Position numbers and translations under genes: made by a program | Part shown: positions 54,870-63,636 of the stretch, piece after piece | Position numbering within the stretch: position 1 is the stretch's first letter | Layout: each line of letters begins with the position of its first letter | The notes under the pieces: model-generated | Told to the model about the DNA's origin: nothing | What the model saw: the letters and a program-made list of their open reading frames with translations, nothing else | Database searches by the model: none | NCBI GenBank assembly: GCA_016716665.1 | Contig: JADJVH010000004.1 | Span: forward strand, 186,001-250,000 | DNA: 64,000 nt | Reading direction: 5' to 3' | Origin: Candidatus Opimibacter iunctus | GTDB taxonomy: Bacteria > Bacteroidota > Bacteroidia > Chitinophagales > Saprospiraceae

Positions 54870-55804
54870 CTATGCATGTTCTTTTGATGCAAGGTAGCGT
54901 TCGGCATCGAGGGCGGCCATGCAGCCGGTGCCGGCTGCTGTGACGGCCTGGCGATAGACTTTGTCTGCTGCATCGCCGGAAACAAAAACACCTTCAATCT
55001 TAGTCTTGCTTGTGCCTGGAACAGGTATCAGGTATCCGGCTTCGTCCATATCAAGCCAACCCTGGAATATCTCTGTGTTAGGTTTATGTCCAATCGCTAC
55101 GAAAAATCCCTTGACCGGAATAGTCTTGAGTTCACCAGTGACTGTGTTTTTGATGCGGACTGCTTCAACATCATTTTCACCGAGATTTCGTCCGTCACTG
55201 AATTCCAATGCACTATGATATTTGAAGTCCTCAGGACGCGTTCCTGCATTATCTTGCTTGCACGCATTTCATCGCGGCGGACGATCAGGTGTACATTTGG
55301 ACATAATTTACTGAGATACATTGCCTCTTCAGCAGCTGTATCCCCGGCACCTACCACGGCGACATCCATGTGCCGGAAGAAAAAGCCGTCGCAGACTGCG
55401 CATGCGGAAACTCCTTTGTTGGTCAGTCTCTTCTCTGATTCCAATCCAAGCCATTTTGCACTGGCTCCGGTGGAAATAATCACAGCATCAGCATGAAGTT
55501 CTTCACCCCCATCTGTCCAGGCTTTGTGGACAGGCCCTGTAAAATCGACCTTGTTGATAATGGCATAGCGGATATCGGTTCCGAATCGCTCCGCCTGCTC
55601 CCTGAATTCGTCCATCATCTGCGGCCCCTGTATCCCTTTAGGGTATCCTGGGTAGTTCTCAACCTCTGTAGTGATCATCAGCTGTCCGCCAGGCTCCATC
55701 CCAGTGTATAAAACCGGCTTTAAGCCAGCTCTTGCTGCATAGATTGCTGCTGTATAACCTGCTGGTCCGCTGCCTATGATCAGGCAGTTTATTTTTTCAC
55801 TCAT
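54870..55804 (-). CDS. trxB: thioredoxin reductase, frameshifted
   Basis: About 311 aa in two frames. FAD site IIGSGPAGYTAAIYAARAGL, redox centre SACAVCDGFFF (CxxC), NADPH site VVGAGDTAAEEAMYLS, and FAD C-terminal VFVSGDAADKVYRQAVTAAG. One missing base near 55182-55190 breaks the frame; restored, SVTDEI continues as LGENDVEAVRIKN. The enzyme reduces thioredoxin with NADPH. Confidence 0.93.
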
Positions 55805-55878
55805 TGTATTTTAATTTTTGATTGCTTCATTGTTATGCCCTAGAAACCAAAAAAGGGCAAATTAGTTAACCTGGAGCG

Positions 55879-55886
55879 CAAAAGTA
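55879..55886 (-). promoter_or_regulatory. TAnnTTTG promoter box for trxB
   Basis: TACTTTTG on the minus strand, 74 bases upstream of the trxB start. Confidence 0.45.
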
Positions 55887-55994
55887 AGCGATTACTTAAC
55901 ATCTGTTAGGCGGATCAATCAGCGTATTAGTCTAAGGTTTATTCCAATAATTGGGTTAAAGCACTAAATTGACACTGGATTTGTTAAAAAGATT

Positions 55995-57521
55995 ATGCTC
56001 AACCTGCTTTATCCGATCAGTTATCTCCTCTCTCTTACAGGCCTGATCCTTTGGTTTTACTTCAGGGACAACAGGTCTATGAGCAGGATGATGAGTAGTA
56101 TTTTCCTGATTTCCTTTCTCGTCTATCTTTTCTCAATGGCATTTACGGATGCCTCTTTATCCTATAAGCTGCTGATCCTTTTCCGGGATATGCTTATCCT
56201 GGGGTTGATATCCCAGATCTTCAATTACCTCCGGACTAACCCCATGATCGTTCTGGTGGCGGCTATTGCCATTTATGGGCTTATCCAGTTGGCCGGCTTC
56301 AATATGCTCTACGATACCTTTCCTGAAGCAAACAAATCAGGCGTTGAAGCTTTTGATGAGTTTGAATTGCTGGTAGAGACCCAAAACGGGGGCATTCCCA
56401 AATCCTATGAACGATTGATACAGAAATATGGATTGACCATGGAGCCTGCCTTCCAGGTTGGTGATCCTTCCCTGAGCAGGTTAGATGAATTTCTTGCTAT
56501 CGGCATTCCTGATGCATCAGAAGAAAAGACAGTTGAAATCATACGTGAACTCAAGAGACTGCGTGGCACAGCATACCTGGAATACAACGAGGTGCTACAA
56601 CTTGATGAGCAGGAGGGGTCTTTGTCCGGCACCTCAGTCCAGGCAAAACATGTCAATGATCCCCGGGCAGCCAGTCAATGGGGCTGGGATGCGATCCAGG
56701 GAGATCGGATGCATGAATTGTTATCCTCCTCAGGGATCAAGCCTCAAAAGAAGGCATTGATTGCTATCCTTGATTCAGGTGTTGATGCCCAGCATGAAGA
56801 CCTCTCTGGCCAGTTTGCCTCAAATGGCATCTCCAATGATACTGACCCGTTAGGACATGGAACCCATTGTGCCGGCATAGCCGCGGCGGTCTCGAATAAT
56901 GGAATTGGAATTGCCTCCCTGGTCCCGGATCCTTCCTACATCCAGGTGACCAGTGTCAAGGTGATGAATGCTATGGGTATGGGCAACCAACAAGCAACCA
57001 TACAGGGAATCATCAGGGCTGCTGATATGGGTGCCGATGTGATCAGTATGTCCTTGGGTGGAATCTCCACCGATAGTCGCCAGAAAGCATATGAAGAAGC
57101 AGTAAAATATGCCAACGCCAAAGGCTCAATTGTGATCGCTGCTGCAGGTAACAGCAATCAGAATGCAAAAGATTACTCCCCTGCCAATGCAAAAGGAATT
57201 ATTGCAGTCTCAGCGCTCGGCCATGAACAACGGAAAGCTCCTTTTTCGAATACAGTCAATGACCTGACGTATGGGATTGCTGCGCCGGGGATGAAAATCA
57301 TGTCTACCTATCCTGGTAATCAATATAAGGAACTCGATGGCACCTCAATGGCTACACCAATGGTTGCTGGCTTGGTAGGTATGCTCAAGGCATTCAGGCC
57401 GGGGCTAACTACAAGTGAGGCCTATGAAATCCTTTTTGATACAGGCAAATCGATTCCTGATGGGAAAGCGACCGGGAGGTTGATACAGGCGGCAGATGCG
57501 ATGGAAAAGGTTATTGACTAG
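55995..57521 (+). CDS. membrane-anchored subtilisin-family (S8) protease
   Basis: 508 aa. Residues 1-105 hold about four membrane segments (ISYLLSLTGLILWFYF, SIFLISFLVYLFSMAF and others) and no signal peptide. A domain at 115-205 resembles an inhibitor-like propeptide. The triad is Asp260 (IAILDSGVD), His288 (GHGTHCAGIAAA) and Ser451 (GTSMATPMVAGL), with oxyanion Asn386 (AAAGNS). The protease domain probably faces the periplasm. The stop shares its last base with the 16-copy heptamer array. Confidence 0.9.
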   Translation: MLNLLYPISYLLSLTGLILWFYFRDNRSMSRMMSSIFLISFLVYLFSMAFTDASLSYKLLILFRDMLILGLISQIFNYLRTNPMIVLVAAIAIYGLIQLAGFNMLYDTFPEANKSGVEAFDEFELLVETQNGGIPKSYERLIQKYGLTMEPAFQVGDPSLSRLDEFLAIGIPDASEEKTVEIIRELKRLRGTAYLEYNEVLQLDEQEGSLSGTSVQAKHVNDPRAASQWGWDAIQGDRMHELLSSSGIKPQKKALIAILDSGVDAQHEDLSGQFASNGISNDTDPLGHGTHCAGIAAAVSNNGIGIASLVPDPSYIQVTSVKVMNAMGMGNQQATIQGIIRAADMGADVISMSLGGISTDSRQKAYEEAVKYANAKGSIVIAAAGNSNQNAKDYSPANAKGIIAVSALGHEQRKAPFSNTVNDLTYGIAAPGMKIMSTYPGNQYKELDGTSMATPMVAGLVGMLKAFRPGLTTSEAYEILFDTGKSIPDGKATGRLIQAADAMEKVID

Positions 57522-57633
57522 CAAGGAGCAAGGAGCAAGGAGCAAGGAGCAAGGAGCAAGGAGCAAGGAGCAAGGAGCAAGGAGCAAGGAGCAAGGAGCA
57601 AGGAGCAAGGAGCAAGGAGCAAGGAGCAAGGAG
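57521..57633. repeat. 16-copy heptamer array (GCAAGGA)
   Basis: 113 bases of essentially perfect GCAAGGA units starting at the last base of the S8 protease stop codon. The aroK stop is only 24 bases further on. Because 7 is not a multiple of 3, all frames stay open in the array, producing artefact ORFs. Confidence 0.97.
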
Positions 57634-57656
57634 AGTGTGTGTGAGGGTGATGCATG

Positions 57657-58172
57657 TCACCAAATATACTTGCAGGCTTTTTCGAGTAGCTGATAATCAT
57701 CATCTACAATTCCGGACAACTCAAGAGTAATGGCAGATTCCTCGTATTTTGGTTTTCTCAGGGAGAGCAGCTCCCCGATCCTGAGCCGGGCATCCGGGTC
57801 TGCCATGGATGACAGCAGGGGCCTGGATTTTCGCTCCCGGAACACATGGTTCCTCAGTATTTCATCCGGCCATTGAAGGTAAATCGTGATCCCATGCTTG
57901 TTCATCCATGCCATATTATCTTCAAAGCAGGGTAAGCCACCCCCGGTTGCATTTATTGACTTTGTATAAAACGTAGTCTGCCTCAGGATATCCGTTTCCA
58001 GATGGCGGAAATAGGGCTCTCCATAGGCTTCAAATAGCTCAGCGATACTCATACCTGCCTGGGACTCTACGACACTATCGGTATCAAAGAAGGGGACATC
58101 CAGGGTTGCTGCCACCCGTTGACCAAGGGTCGATTTGCCGCTTCCCATAAAACCAATCAGATAGATTCGCAT
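57657..58172 (-). CDS. aroK: shikimate kinase
   Basis: 171 aa from the ATG at 58170-58172; a longer frame overlaps the divergent gene. The P-loop is IGFMGSGKSTLGQRVA, shikimate-binding residues lie in FFDTDSVVESQAGMSIAELFE and NATGGGLPC, and RKSRPLL is the lid region. It phosphorylates shikimate in aromatic amino acid synthesis. A TACTTTTG box sits 8 bases upstream of its start. Confidence 0.95.
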   Translation of the reverse strand: MRIYLIGFMGSGKSTLGQRVAATLDVPFFDTDSVVESQAGMSIAELFEAYGEPYFRHLETDILRQTTFYTKSINATGGGLPCFEDNMAWMNKHGITIYLQWPDEILRNHVFRERKSRPLLSSMADPDARLRIGELLSLRKPKYEESAITLELSGIVDDDYQLLEKACKYIW

Positions 58173-58180
58173 GACGGAAT

Positions 58181-58188
58181 CAAAAGTA
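58181..58188 (-). promoter_or_regulatory. TAnnTTTG box for aroK
   Basis: TACTTTTG on the minus strand, 8 nt before the aroK ATG, so the leader would be nearly absent. It lies back to back with the box at 58190. Confidence 0.5.
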
Positions 58189-58189
58189 A

Positions 58190-58197
58190 TAGATTTG
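58190..58197 (+). promoter_or_regulatory. TAnnTTTG box for DUF1573-yajC
   Basis: TAGATTTG, 13 nt before the ATG at 58211. It abuts the minus-strand aroK box. Confidence 0.5.
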
Positions 58198-58210
58198 CCT
58201 TGTGCTAAAG

Positions 58211-58693
58211 ATGATAAAGTTAATCCCGGTCCTGTTGGTCCTTGTGCTGACTTCTTGCAAAAAGGAATCACCGAATCTTACTCCGGATGCTGATGTTGAA
58301 TTCAAGCCAACCGGCAATATGTCCGATCTGGTCTACAATCCGATGCGTCCTGATGGCACCTTGGACAGTTCTTACCTTCCTGTGCTGACGTGGAAAGAAG
58401 TCGAGTATGATTTTGGGTCTGCCTTTGAAGGAGATATTGTCTCCAAAGACTTCTTCTTTACCAATACCGGCACTGCCCCGCTCCTGATCCTCAATGCGTC
58501 CTCTACCTGTGGCTGCACTATACCTGAATGGCCAAAAAAGCCGGTACCCCCAGATAGCACAGCTTCCATCAGGGTGAAATTCAACACCTTACACAAACCG
58601 GGTGCTCAAAGCAAAGAGGTGACTATATTTGCAAACACTTTTCCCAACACCAGCAAGATTTTGCTCAAGGGTCAAGTCAATTCAACTAATTAA
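58211..58693 (+). CDS. DUF1573 lipoprotein
   Basis: 160 aa from the ATG at 58211, which is preferred over an in-frame GTG three codons earlier because of the promoter position. The lipobox ends at the Cys of LVLVLTSCKKES. The DUF1573 core is present: EYDFGSAFEGDIVSKDFFFTN and ILNASSTCGCTIPEWPKKPV, a CxC pair of unknown role in this family. The domain has an immunoglobulin-like fold and its function is not established. yajC follows at once. Confidence 0.9.
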   Translation: MIKLIPVLLVLVLTSCKKESPNLTPDADVEFKPTGNMSDLVYNPMRPDGTLDSSYLPVLTWKEVEYDFGSAFEGDIVSKDFFFTNTGTAPLLILNASSTCGCTIPEWPKKPVPPDSTASIRVKFNTLHKPGAQSKEVTIFANTFPNTSKILLKGQVNSTN

Positions 58694-58701
58694 CCTGAAT
58701 T

Positions 58702-59037
58702 ATGATATCACTTTATTTTTTACAGGCTACTCCAAGCCTCTTGGGTTCATTATGGCCCCTCCTCCTCATGTTTGTGGTCATCTTTTTCTTCTTTATCCGC
58801 CCTCAGGCCAAGAAGCAGAAAGAGCAGGTCAAATTTCTCGAGTCTATGGATAAAGGAGAAGAAGTCGTTACCGCCAGCGGGCTCATCGGCCGTGTCAATA
58901 AAATAGATGGCAGTATCGTCACCCTGGCCATTGCTGAAAAGACTTTTGTCCGTGTCACCAAGGGATCGATTTCTAAGGAAATGACAGAAGCTTATCGCAA
59001 ATCGGAGATTTCAGCTACGGATACTCCGGCGAGCTAG
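58702..59037 (+). CDS. yajC: preprotein translocase subunit YajC
   Basis: 111 aa. One membrane segment (LLLMFVVIFFFFIRPQAKKQKEQ) ends in the family's IRPQxKxxKE, then GEEVVTASGLIGRVNKIDG. YajC associates with SecDF in the inner membrane. It is co-transcribed with the DUF1573 gene, 8 nt apart, and secDF is 7 kb away. Confidence 0.94.
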   Translation: MISLYFLQATPSLLGSLWPLLLMFVVIFFFFIRPQAKKQKEQVKFLESMDKGEEVVTASGLIGRVNKIDGSIVTLAIAEKTFVRVTKGSISKEMTEAYRKSEISATDTPAS

Positions 59038-59462
59038 ATTTATAGCGGAATTAACGAAGCCTCTTAATCGCTTGGTGTTAAAAGCCACAATTATGGATTC
59101 ATGGTTGTGGCTAAAGCCATTGTCTGGCATGCCTTAGCCCCTGATTAAGGCCCTACTGATTATACACAATTGGGATTTGGCAAGCTTTTACATTTCCGTA
59201 GGAAATAACAAACGCCGCTGGATGGAGTTCTCTCCGCCAGCTGTATGATTCCAATTGAGGATTCCTGTGGGTATTCATTATGAGTATTCATTGGTTGGCG
59301 GAGAGAACTCCATCCAACGGCCGATGGCCGATTATAATTGGGTATTCTTCATTAGTATGCAGAGGAACCCACCTCCCTATTTTGATGTGTATAAAAGGTA
59401 TGACTAAAGCCATGGGCAAATATATATCCAATTCTTATTTGAGGAACCCTAATTGCCACGGC
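59038..59462. other. intergenic region with inverted repeats
   Basis: 425 bases with no credible gene. An 8-bp stem (AGCCACAA at 59083, TTGTGGCT at 59105) lies downstream of yajC without a T-run. The larger REPIN-like element at 59217-59318 and AT-rich diverged repeats (GGGTATTC at 59269 and 59339) follow. No TAnnTTTG promoter is needed because the flanking genes converge. Confidence 0.7.
59217..59318. repeat. REPIN-like pair of inverted hairpins
   Basis: Two 25-base arms (59217-59241 and 59294-59318), reverse complements of each other at 23 of 25 bases, flank a 52-base spacer. Each arm also folds on itself (CTGG...CCAG enclosing GGAG/CTCC). This is the layout of a REP doublet. No RAYT transposase is in the window. 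Confidence 0.75.
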
Positions 59463-61628
59463 TTACTTTAGGACGCTAATTCGCCTTGTCAATTGGTGAT
59501 CCGGCCAGTTGAATGAAAGTGCATAAACACCATCAGGAATATTTTGGCTGATCATGAGTGTACCATCCTGTAAACCTGTCAGAGTTGTATTAGCTAATCT
59601 TTGTCCCTGCATATTGATCAGTTCAACATGACACGACAGGGTTGAAGGATTAGTGATATGAATAAATGAAGATGCCGGGTTTGGGTAATAACTCAACCCT
59701 GGCATTGGTTCATTTAATACCGCTGTTGAATTCAATTCTTCCCAACGCGCTTCATATTCCTGCCTGAAAATATTGGTTATGGACTGATCGTGAAAGATGA
59801 GCATATTTTCATCATTGATATTGTCAGCACTCCATGTCCAGTTATGCGAGCCTGAAATCACCTGCGGATCCGAATCCGGAAAGCCTTCGTCAATGATAGC
59901 ATACTTGTGATCGAATATCGGCGATGGGTCGTGTGTTACCACTGGAATACCATTCTGCTTGAGTTGTGCCAAAGCGTCTGAAGAACTGGATTCATCATTG
60001 AGTATGACACGAACTTCAACTCCGCGATCATAAGCTGCAATGATCTCGTCGACCAGATCGTCACGTGTCAGCAACAACAAACCAATCAGGAGTTGATGAT
60101 CAGCAGACCGGAGCGATTCGATAATCCGGCAATTGGCTTCGTCTGATGGAGAGAAATAAGATTCAATGCCTACATCACCAACCTGAAAAAGATGTGCAGT
60201 ATTATTGGTTTTGAAATCTCCATATCGCCTATCTATATGGCCTGTATCTTGTCCCCACATCTCTTCAAACTCCAGCAAATAATTTAAAACCAGTGCGTGA
60301 TCATGAATGACATAAGCATGATTTGGATCTGTGGAAAGTTGGTTAGTACTCAGGTTAGTACTGCCTGCCCATAGCCATGCGTGATCCGGATCCCGTGCAT
60401 CAGCGATGACAAACTTGTTGTGCATGATCCCCGTTCCGCTCCGATAGATCAATGGAAAAGTTAATTGCCCATCCAATGCTGAATTGGAGGTCTCATCATC
60501 TGCGATATACCTGACGACAACGCCCCGCTGCACTGCCCTGGTGATAGCCTGGACAATGGATGCCCTGCCTGTGTTGTACATTGCTACATCCAATGTAGAC
60601 GTGACCTGATCTATACGTTGTACAAGATCTGTTTCGATTACAGACGATCCAACCGCAATGGGTGCACTACCGTCAGAAAACGATGTATTGATCTTACGGT
60701 TGAAAAGTATTTCAATCGGGGTAGCCACCGCAGGAGGCGTGAATAGGACAGGAACAGACTTGTATGTGTTACCCAATTCATCCTCTTGTGTAAGCTGAAC
60801 ATTATAGAGGTGCCCGGCTTCCAGAGAATCAGGACTCCAGGAGATTGAACCGCCTGTTGTCCCAAGGTAGTCTATCGTGATAGAAAGCTCAGTCTCTGCT
60901 TTAAGCCAAGTCTTAGCGCCTGGTGGAGCAGACCACTGTACGATTGGTAATCCCTGAGAAAATGAAAGATGCGCCGGGGAGATGTAATGACAATCACCTT
61001 CGGATGCATCAGAGATTGACTGGCATAGTAGCTGGTATTGATCTTCAAATTTTGTCCAGATACCTTCAATTGTTACCGGACGGTTGAGTAAAGGGAACCC
61101 AACTACAGCCGGATTATCAAAGATAGCCAGCCTTGCTTCATTTCCTGCCTGATCATATAAGACATACCATCCTGAAGATAGATTGTCTTCACAAGAACTG
61201 ATTCCGGCGCAGGGTATGATTACTTTCCTGGCTTCATAAACCGGTGCACTGAAATCGAGTATATTATCAAGTGTGATGGCTGGAGTCGCTTTTCCTTTTC
61301 CAAGGAGGCTGTAGGATAAAACGGGAGAAATTTGTAACTCCCCCCTGTACAAGGACAATACTCCGCGGACCAGGAAAGAGTCACCTACTGCAGATGCTGA
61401 AAATCCGCTTGCATAAACTGCAATACCGGCATCAGCATCCTGCATGTACCTGATCTCACCAAAATCTGCATTACTATAAATCGTCCCCGAAGTGAACACT
61501 ACAGATCCCGGAGGCAAAAGCCGGATCTGGCTAATGGTTTGCTGACTAAAAAGCTGAACAGCATAAGTGATGATGAAGACTCCTGATAAAAATGCCTTCA
61601 ATACACATAATCTAAAATACCTGGTCAC
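59463..61628 (-). CDS. secreted phospholipase D/nuclease-like protein with type IX sorting domain
   Basis: 721 aa with a GTG start overlapping the upstream stop by 4 nt and a signal peptide ending LFSQQ. An OB-fold-like N-terminal domain (30-220), a fibronectin-like linker, then two PLD halves. The first HKD motif is complete (IMHNKFVIAD; His403, Lys405, Asp410); the second reads IFDHKYAIID, with Asp573 at the position of the catalytic His. The last 75 residues (LSYYPNPASSFIHITNP...) are a type A T9SS sorting domain. It is exported across the outer membrane; HKD proteins hydrolyse phosphodiesters in lipids or DNA. Confidence 0.9.
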   Translation of the reverse strand: MTRYFRLCVLKAFLSGVFIITYAVQLFSQQTISQIRLLPPGSVVFTSGTIYSNADFGEIRYMQDADAGIAVYASGFSASAVGDSFLVRGVLSLYRGELQISPVLSYSLLGKGKATPAITLDNILDFSAPVYEARKVIIPCAGISSCEDNLSSGWYVLYDQAGNEARLAIFDNPAVVGFPLLNRPVTIEGIWTKFEDQYQLLCQSISDASEGDCHYISPAHLSFSQGLPIVQWSAPPGAKTWLKAETELSITIDYLGTTGGSISWSPDSLEAGHLYNVQLTQEDELGNTYKSVPVLFTPPAVATPIEILFNRKINTSFSDGSAPIAVGSSVIETDLVQRIDQVTSTLDVAMYNTGRASIVQAITRAVQRGVVVRYIADDETSNSALDGQLTFPLIYRSGTGIMHNKFVIADARDPDHAWLWAGSTNLSTNQLSTDPNHAYVIHDHALVLNYLLEFEEMWGQDTGHIDRRYGDFKTNNTAHLFQVGDVGIESYFSPSDEANCRIIESLRSADHQLLIGLLLLTRDDLVDEIIAAYDRGVEVRVILNDESSSSDALAQLKQNGIPVVTHDPSPIFDHKYAIIDEGFPDSDPQVISGSHNWTWSADNINDENMLIFHDQSITNIFRQEYEARWEELNSTAVLNEPMPGLSYYPNPASSFIHITNPSTLSCHVELINMQGQRLANTTLTGLQDGTLMISQNIPDGVYALSFNWPDHQLTRRISVLK

Positions 61629-63547
61629 AACTTCTCAACCTTGACCGTATCCACTCTCCATGATGTCGTCTGACCACCAGGGCCACTACCAACATATTTG
61701 AACCCGACGCGAACATTGCCACTAAAGGCAGAGAGGTCGATATTGCCAGATGGAATAAATGCGCCTTCCGTATCTGAAGATGTAGCAAGCGTAGGTGTCA
61801 GTTGTTGCCAGGTGGCACCGGTTACATTCGAGCCATCAAAATTGGAAGATATCCAAACGGTAAGGCCATCGTGTACGAAGAACCCATAGGCACTTTCAAA
61901 AGTTATTTTCTTAGCAACATCTAAAGCAATCGTAGGTGTGATCAACCAGGATTCCATTTCTGTTGCCTGGTCACCAAATGCAGTGGCTTGCGCATAGGTA
62001 TTTCCGGCATCCACCTGAGAGCGCCATTTCCGTGTGCCTTTGACCGCAATATTGGCCCAGCCAGAGAGACTGATATCCACATTGCCAGCCAGTCCGCTGA
62101 AGTCTACATTGAGGTCACTACTTCCTGACCCGCCTCCTGAGACATCGGATAGATTACGTATGATGAGTTGAGGTGAATTAAATTCAGAAAGAATAGCGGT
62201 AATAGAGACTTTACCTGTAGGCAATGCAGTATGTGAAAAGTAAGCTTGTGTCCTGGTAAACATGATCATACTTCCTGTGGCATCTGTAACCACGATCTCA
62301 CCACCAAAATACATGCTATCACCAGTAAATTCAGCATTGTCGATCTTGACGAGGGTTGATTCCCAAGCCTGGGCATTAGTCAATATCTCACTGATCGTGG
62401 CAGTCCGGGGAGTCACATCACCGGGATTACTCACTACGGTAGCTGCACTCGTATTCAAACCATCAATTTGCAATAAGCCATTAAACTCTCCAAGAAGGCC
62501 TCCTGTGACATCAATTGATATCTCAGATCCCAGTGCAAAAAAATGTGTGGCAGCAAATCTGATCGCAATACCTCCGATAACATCCTGCAAGAAGAGGTTC
62601 TTGCCGGTGACAGACTGTGAATTGAAATCACTGGTGACTACACCCTTGATCGAGTATGAAGTAAGTGCAGTAGTACTACCCGCATATAAAGCCCTGATGG
62701 CTGCAATCGTAGTAGGATTGTTGCCTCCTGTCGTGCAGCGCTCACCATTCATGGCCACATCATTGAGGTCACGTATAGTCAATTGATAGACATCCCCAAA
62801 TACGCTCAATACGCCATAGAGTTCACCACCACCGAGAGGTGTTGTATCTCCTGCGAAACTTGCATATCCACTGGTCCGCACGATCAATCTTCTCTTGGCA
62901 CAATCTTCAACTTCCCTGTTTAGCGTTTGCTGCAATTCGGCATCCGCATATGTTTGACCTGCATCTGCAGCAATAAACTGAACATTTTCAAACCGGACCA
63001 GCGTACTAACATTATTCAATGACAATTGATCTATAGTCAGTGTGTGGGGTACGACCTCATTTCCATAAGTGGCGCCAACAATGTATTGGTCAAGAACCGA
63101 TTCCGGTATCCGGAGCAGTTCAGGATTACCATTATTGTCTGTTCCTACACCTGCACCCAACTGCACCAGTCCATTATAGTCTCCCAGATAGAGCCCTTTA
63201 GCCTTGACATAGACTTTGCGTCCGACCGGGTAGAGATTGTTTAGGTCCGTCATTTCTATGCGCATCTCAATACCCCCTGTAGAATCTTCGATCACCAGTT
63301 GCTTGAAAAAGTTTCCTTGCGCATCGTCTGAAATAACCAAACCAGCGAAGGTGACATCATCTGTGATCTGCTCATAGGCATCCAGTACATGCCTTGACTT
63401 GAGTGCAGCGATAGTGATATTGACCGGAAGATTTGGATCCTCTCCTCCTGCCGGTGGCTGATCAAAATCCAGGTCTACACAGGCCACAGGAATAAGGAGA
63501 AACGCAGTCAGTACTGCAATAAAAAACTTTTGTACATGCTTAGTCAT
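61625..63547 (-). CDS. DUF5689 lipoprotein with C-terminal adhesin-like domain
   Basis: 640 aa from the ATG at 63545-63547, which opens a lipoprotein signal (lipobox LLIPVAC); an earlier in-frame ATG adds 21 residues. Two DUF5689-like repeats (LNNVSTLVRFENVQF...; AWESTLVKIDNAEF...) carry OB-fold-like segments. The C-terminal 150 residues (RKWRSQVDAGNTYAQA...SWLITPTI) resemble cleaved-adhesin/choice-of-anchor J domains. It sits between a TonB receptor and the PLD-like protein; such DUF5689 proteins are common beside TonB receptors in Bacteroidota. Ligand unknown. Confidence 0.87.
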   Translation of the reverse strand: MTKHVQKFFIAVLTAFLLIPVACVDLDFDQPPAGGEDPNLPVNITIAALKSRHVLDAYEQITDDVTFAGLVISDDAQGNFFKQLVIEDSTGGIEMRIEMTDLNNLYPVGRKVYVKAKGLYLGDYNGLVQLGAGVGTDNNGNPELLRIPESVLDQYIVGATYGNEVVPHTLTIDQLSLNNVSTLVRFENVQFIAADAGQTYADAELQQTLNREVEDCAKRRLIVRTSGYASFAGDTTPLGGGELYGVLSVFGDVYQLTIRDLNDVAMNGERCTTGGNNPTTIAAIRALYAGSTTALTSYSIKGVVTSDFNSQSVTGKNLFLQDVIGGIAIRFAATHFFALGSEISIDVTGGLLGEFNGLLQIDGLNTSAATVVSNPGDVTPRTATISEILTNAQAWESTLVKIDNAEFTGDSMYFGGEIVVTDATGSMIMFTRTQAYFSHTALPTGKVSITAILSEFNSPQLIIRNLSDVSGGGSGSSDLNVDFSGLAGNVDISLSGWANIAVKGTRKWRSQVDAGNTYAQATAFGDQATEMESWLITPTIALDVAKKITFESAYGFFVHDGLTVWISSNFDGSNVTGATWQQLTPTLATSSDTEGAFIPSGNIDLSAFSGNVRVGFKYVGSGPGGQTTSWRVDTVKVEKL

Positions 63548-63636
63548 GACAGATTGATATGATGTTGGATAGGCTAATTTCATTATTTCTCTATTGTGTC
63601 TATAATACAATGGTCATTCATTCTTTACTTTCTCTC

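Noticed and set aside
57521..57633. CRISPR array
   Set aside because: Units are 7 bases with no unique spacers and no cas genes.
57405..57703. ORFs in the heptamer array coding for repeated CSLLLAP or GARSKEQ peptides
   Set aside because: They arise because a 7-base repeat without stops is open in all frames; no start signal, homology or conservation is visible.
59083..59112. Intrinsic terminator after yajC
   Set aside because: The 8-bp stem has a 14-base loop and no T-run.
59280..59471. A 63-codon ORF downstream of yajC
   Set aside because: It overlaps the inverted-repeat element and has no recognisable features.
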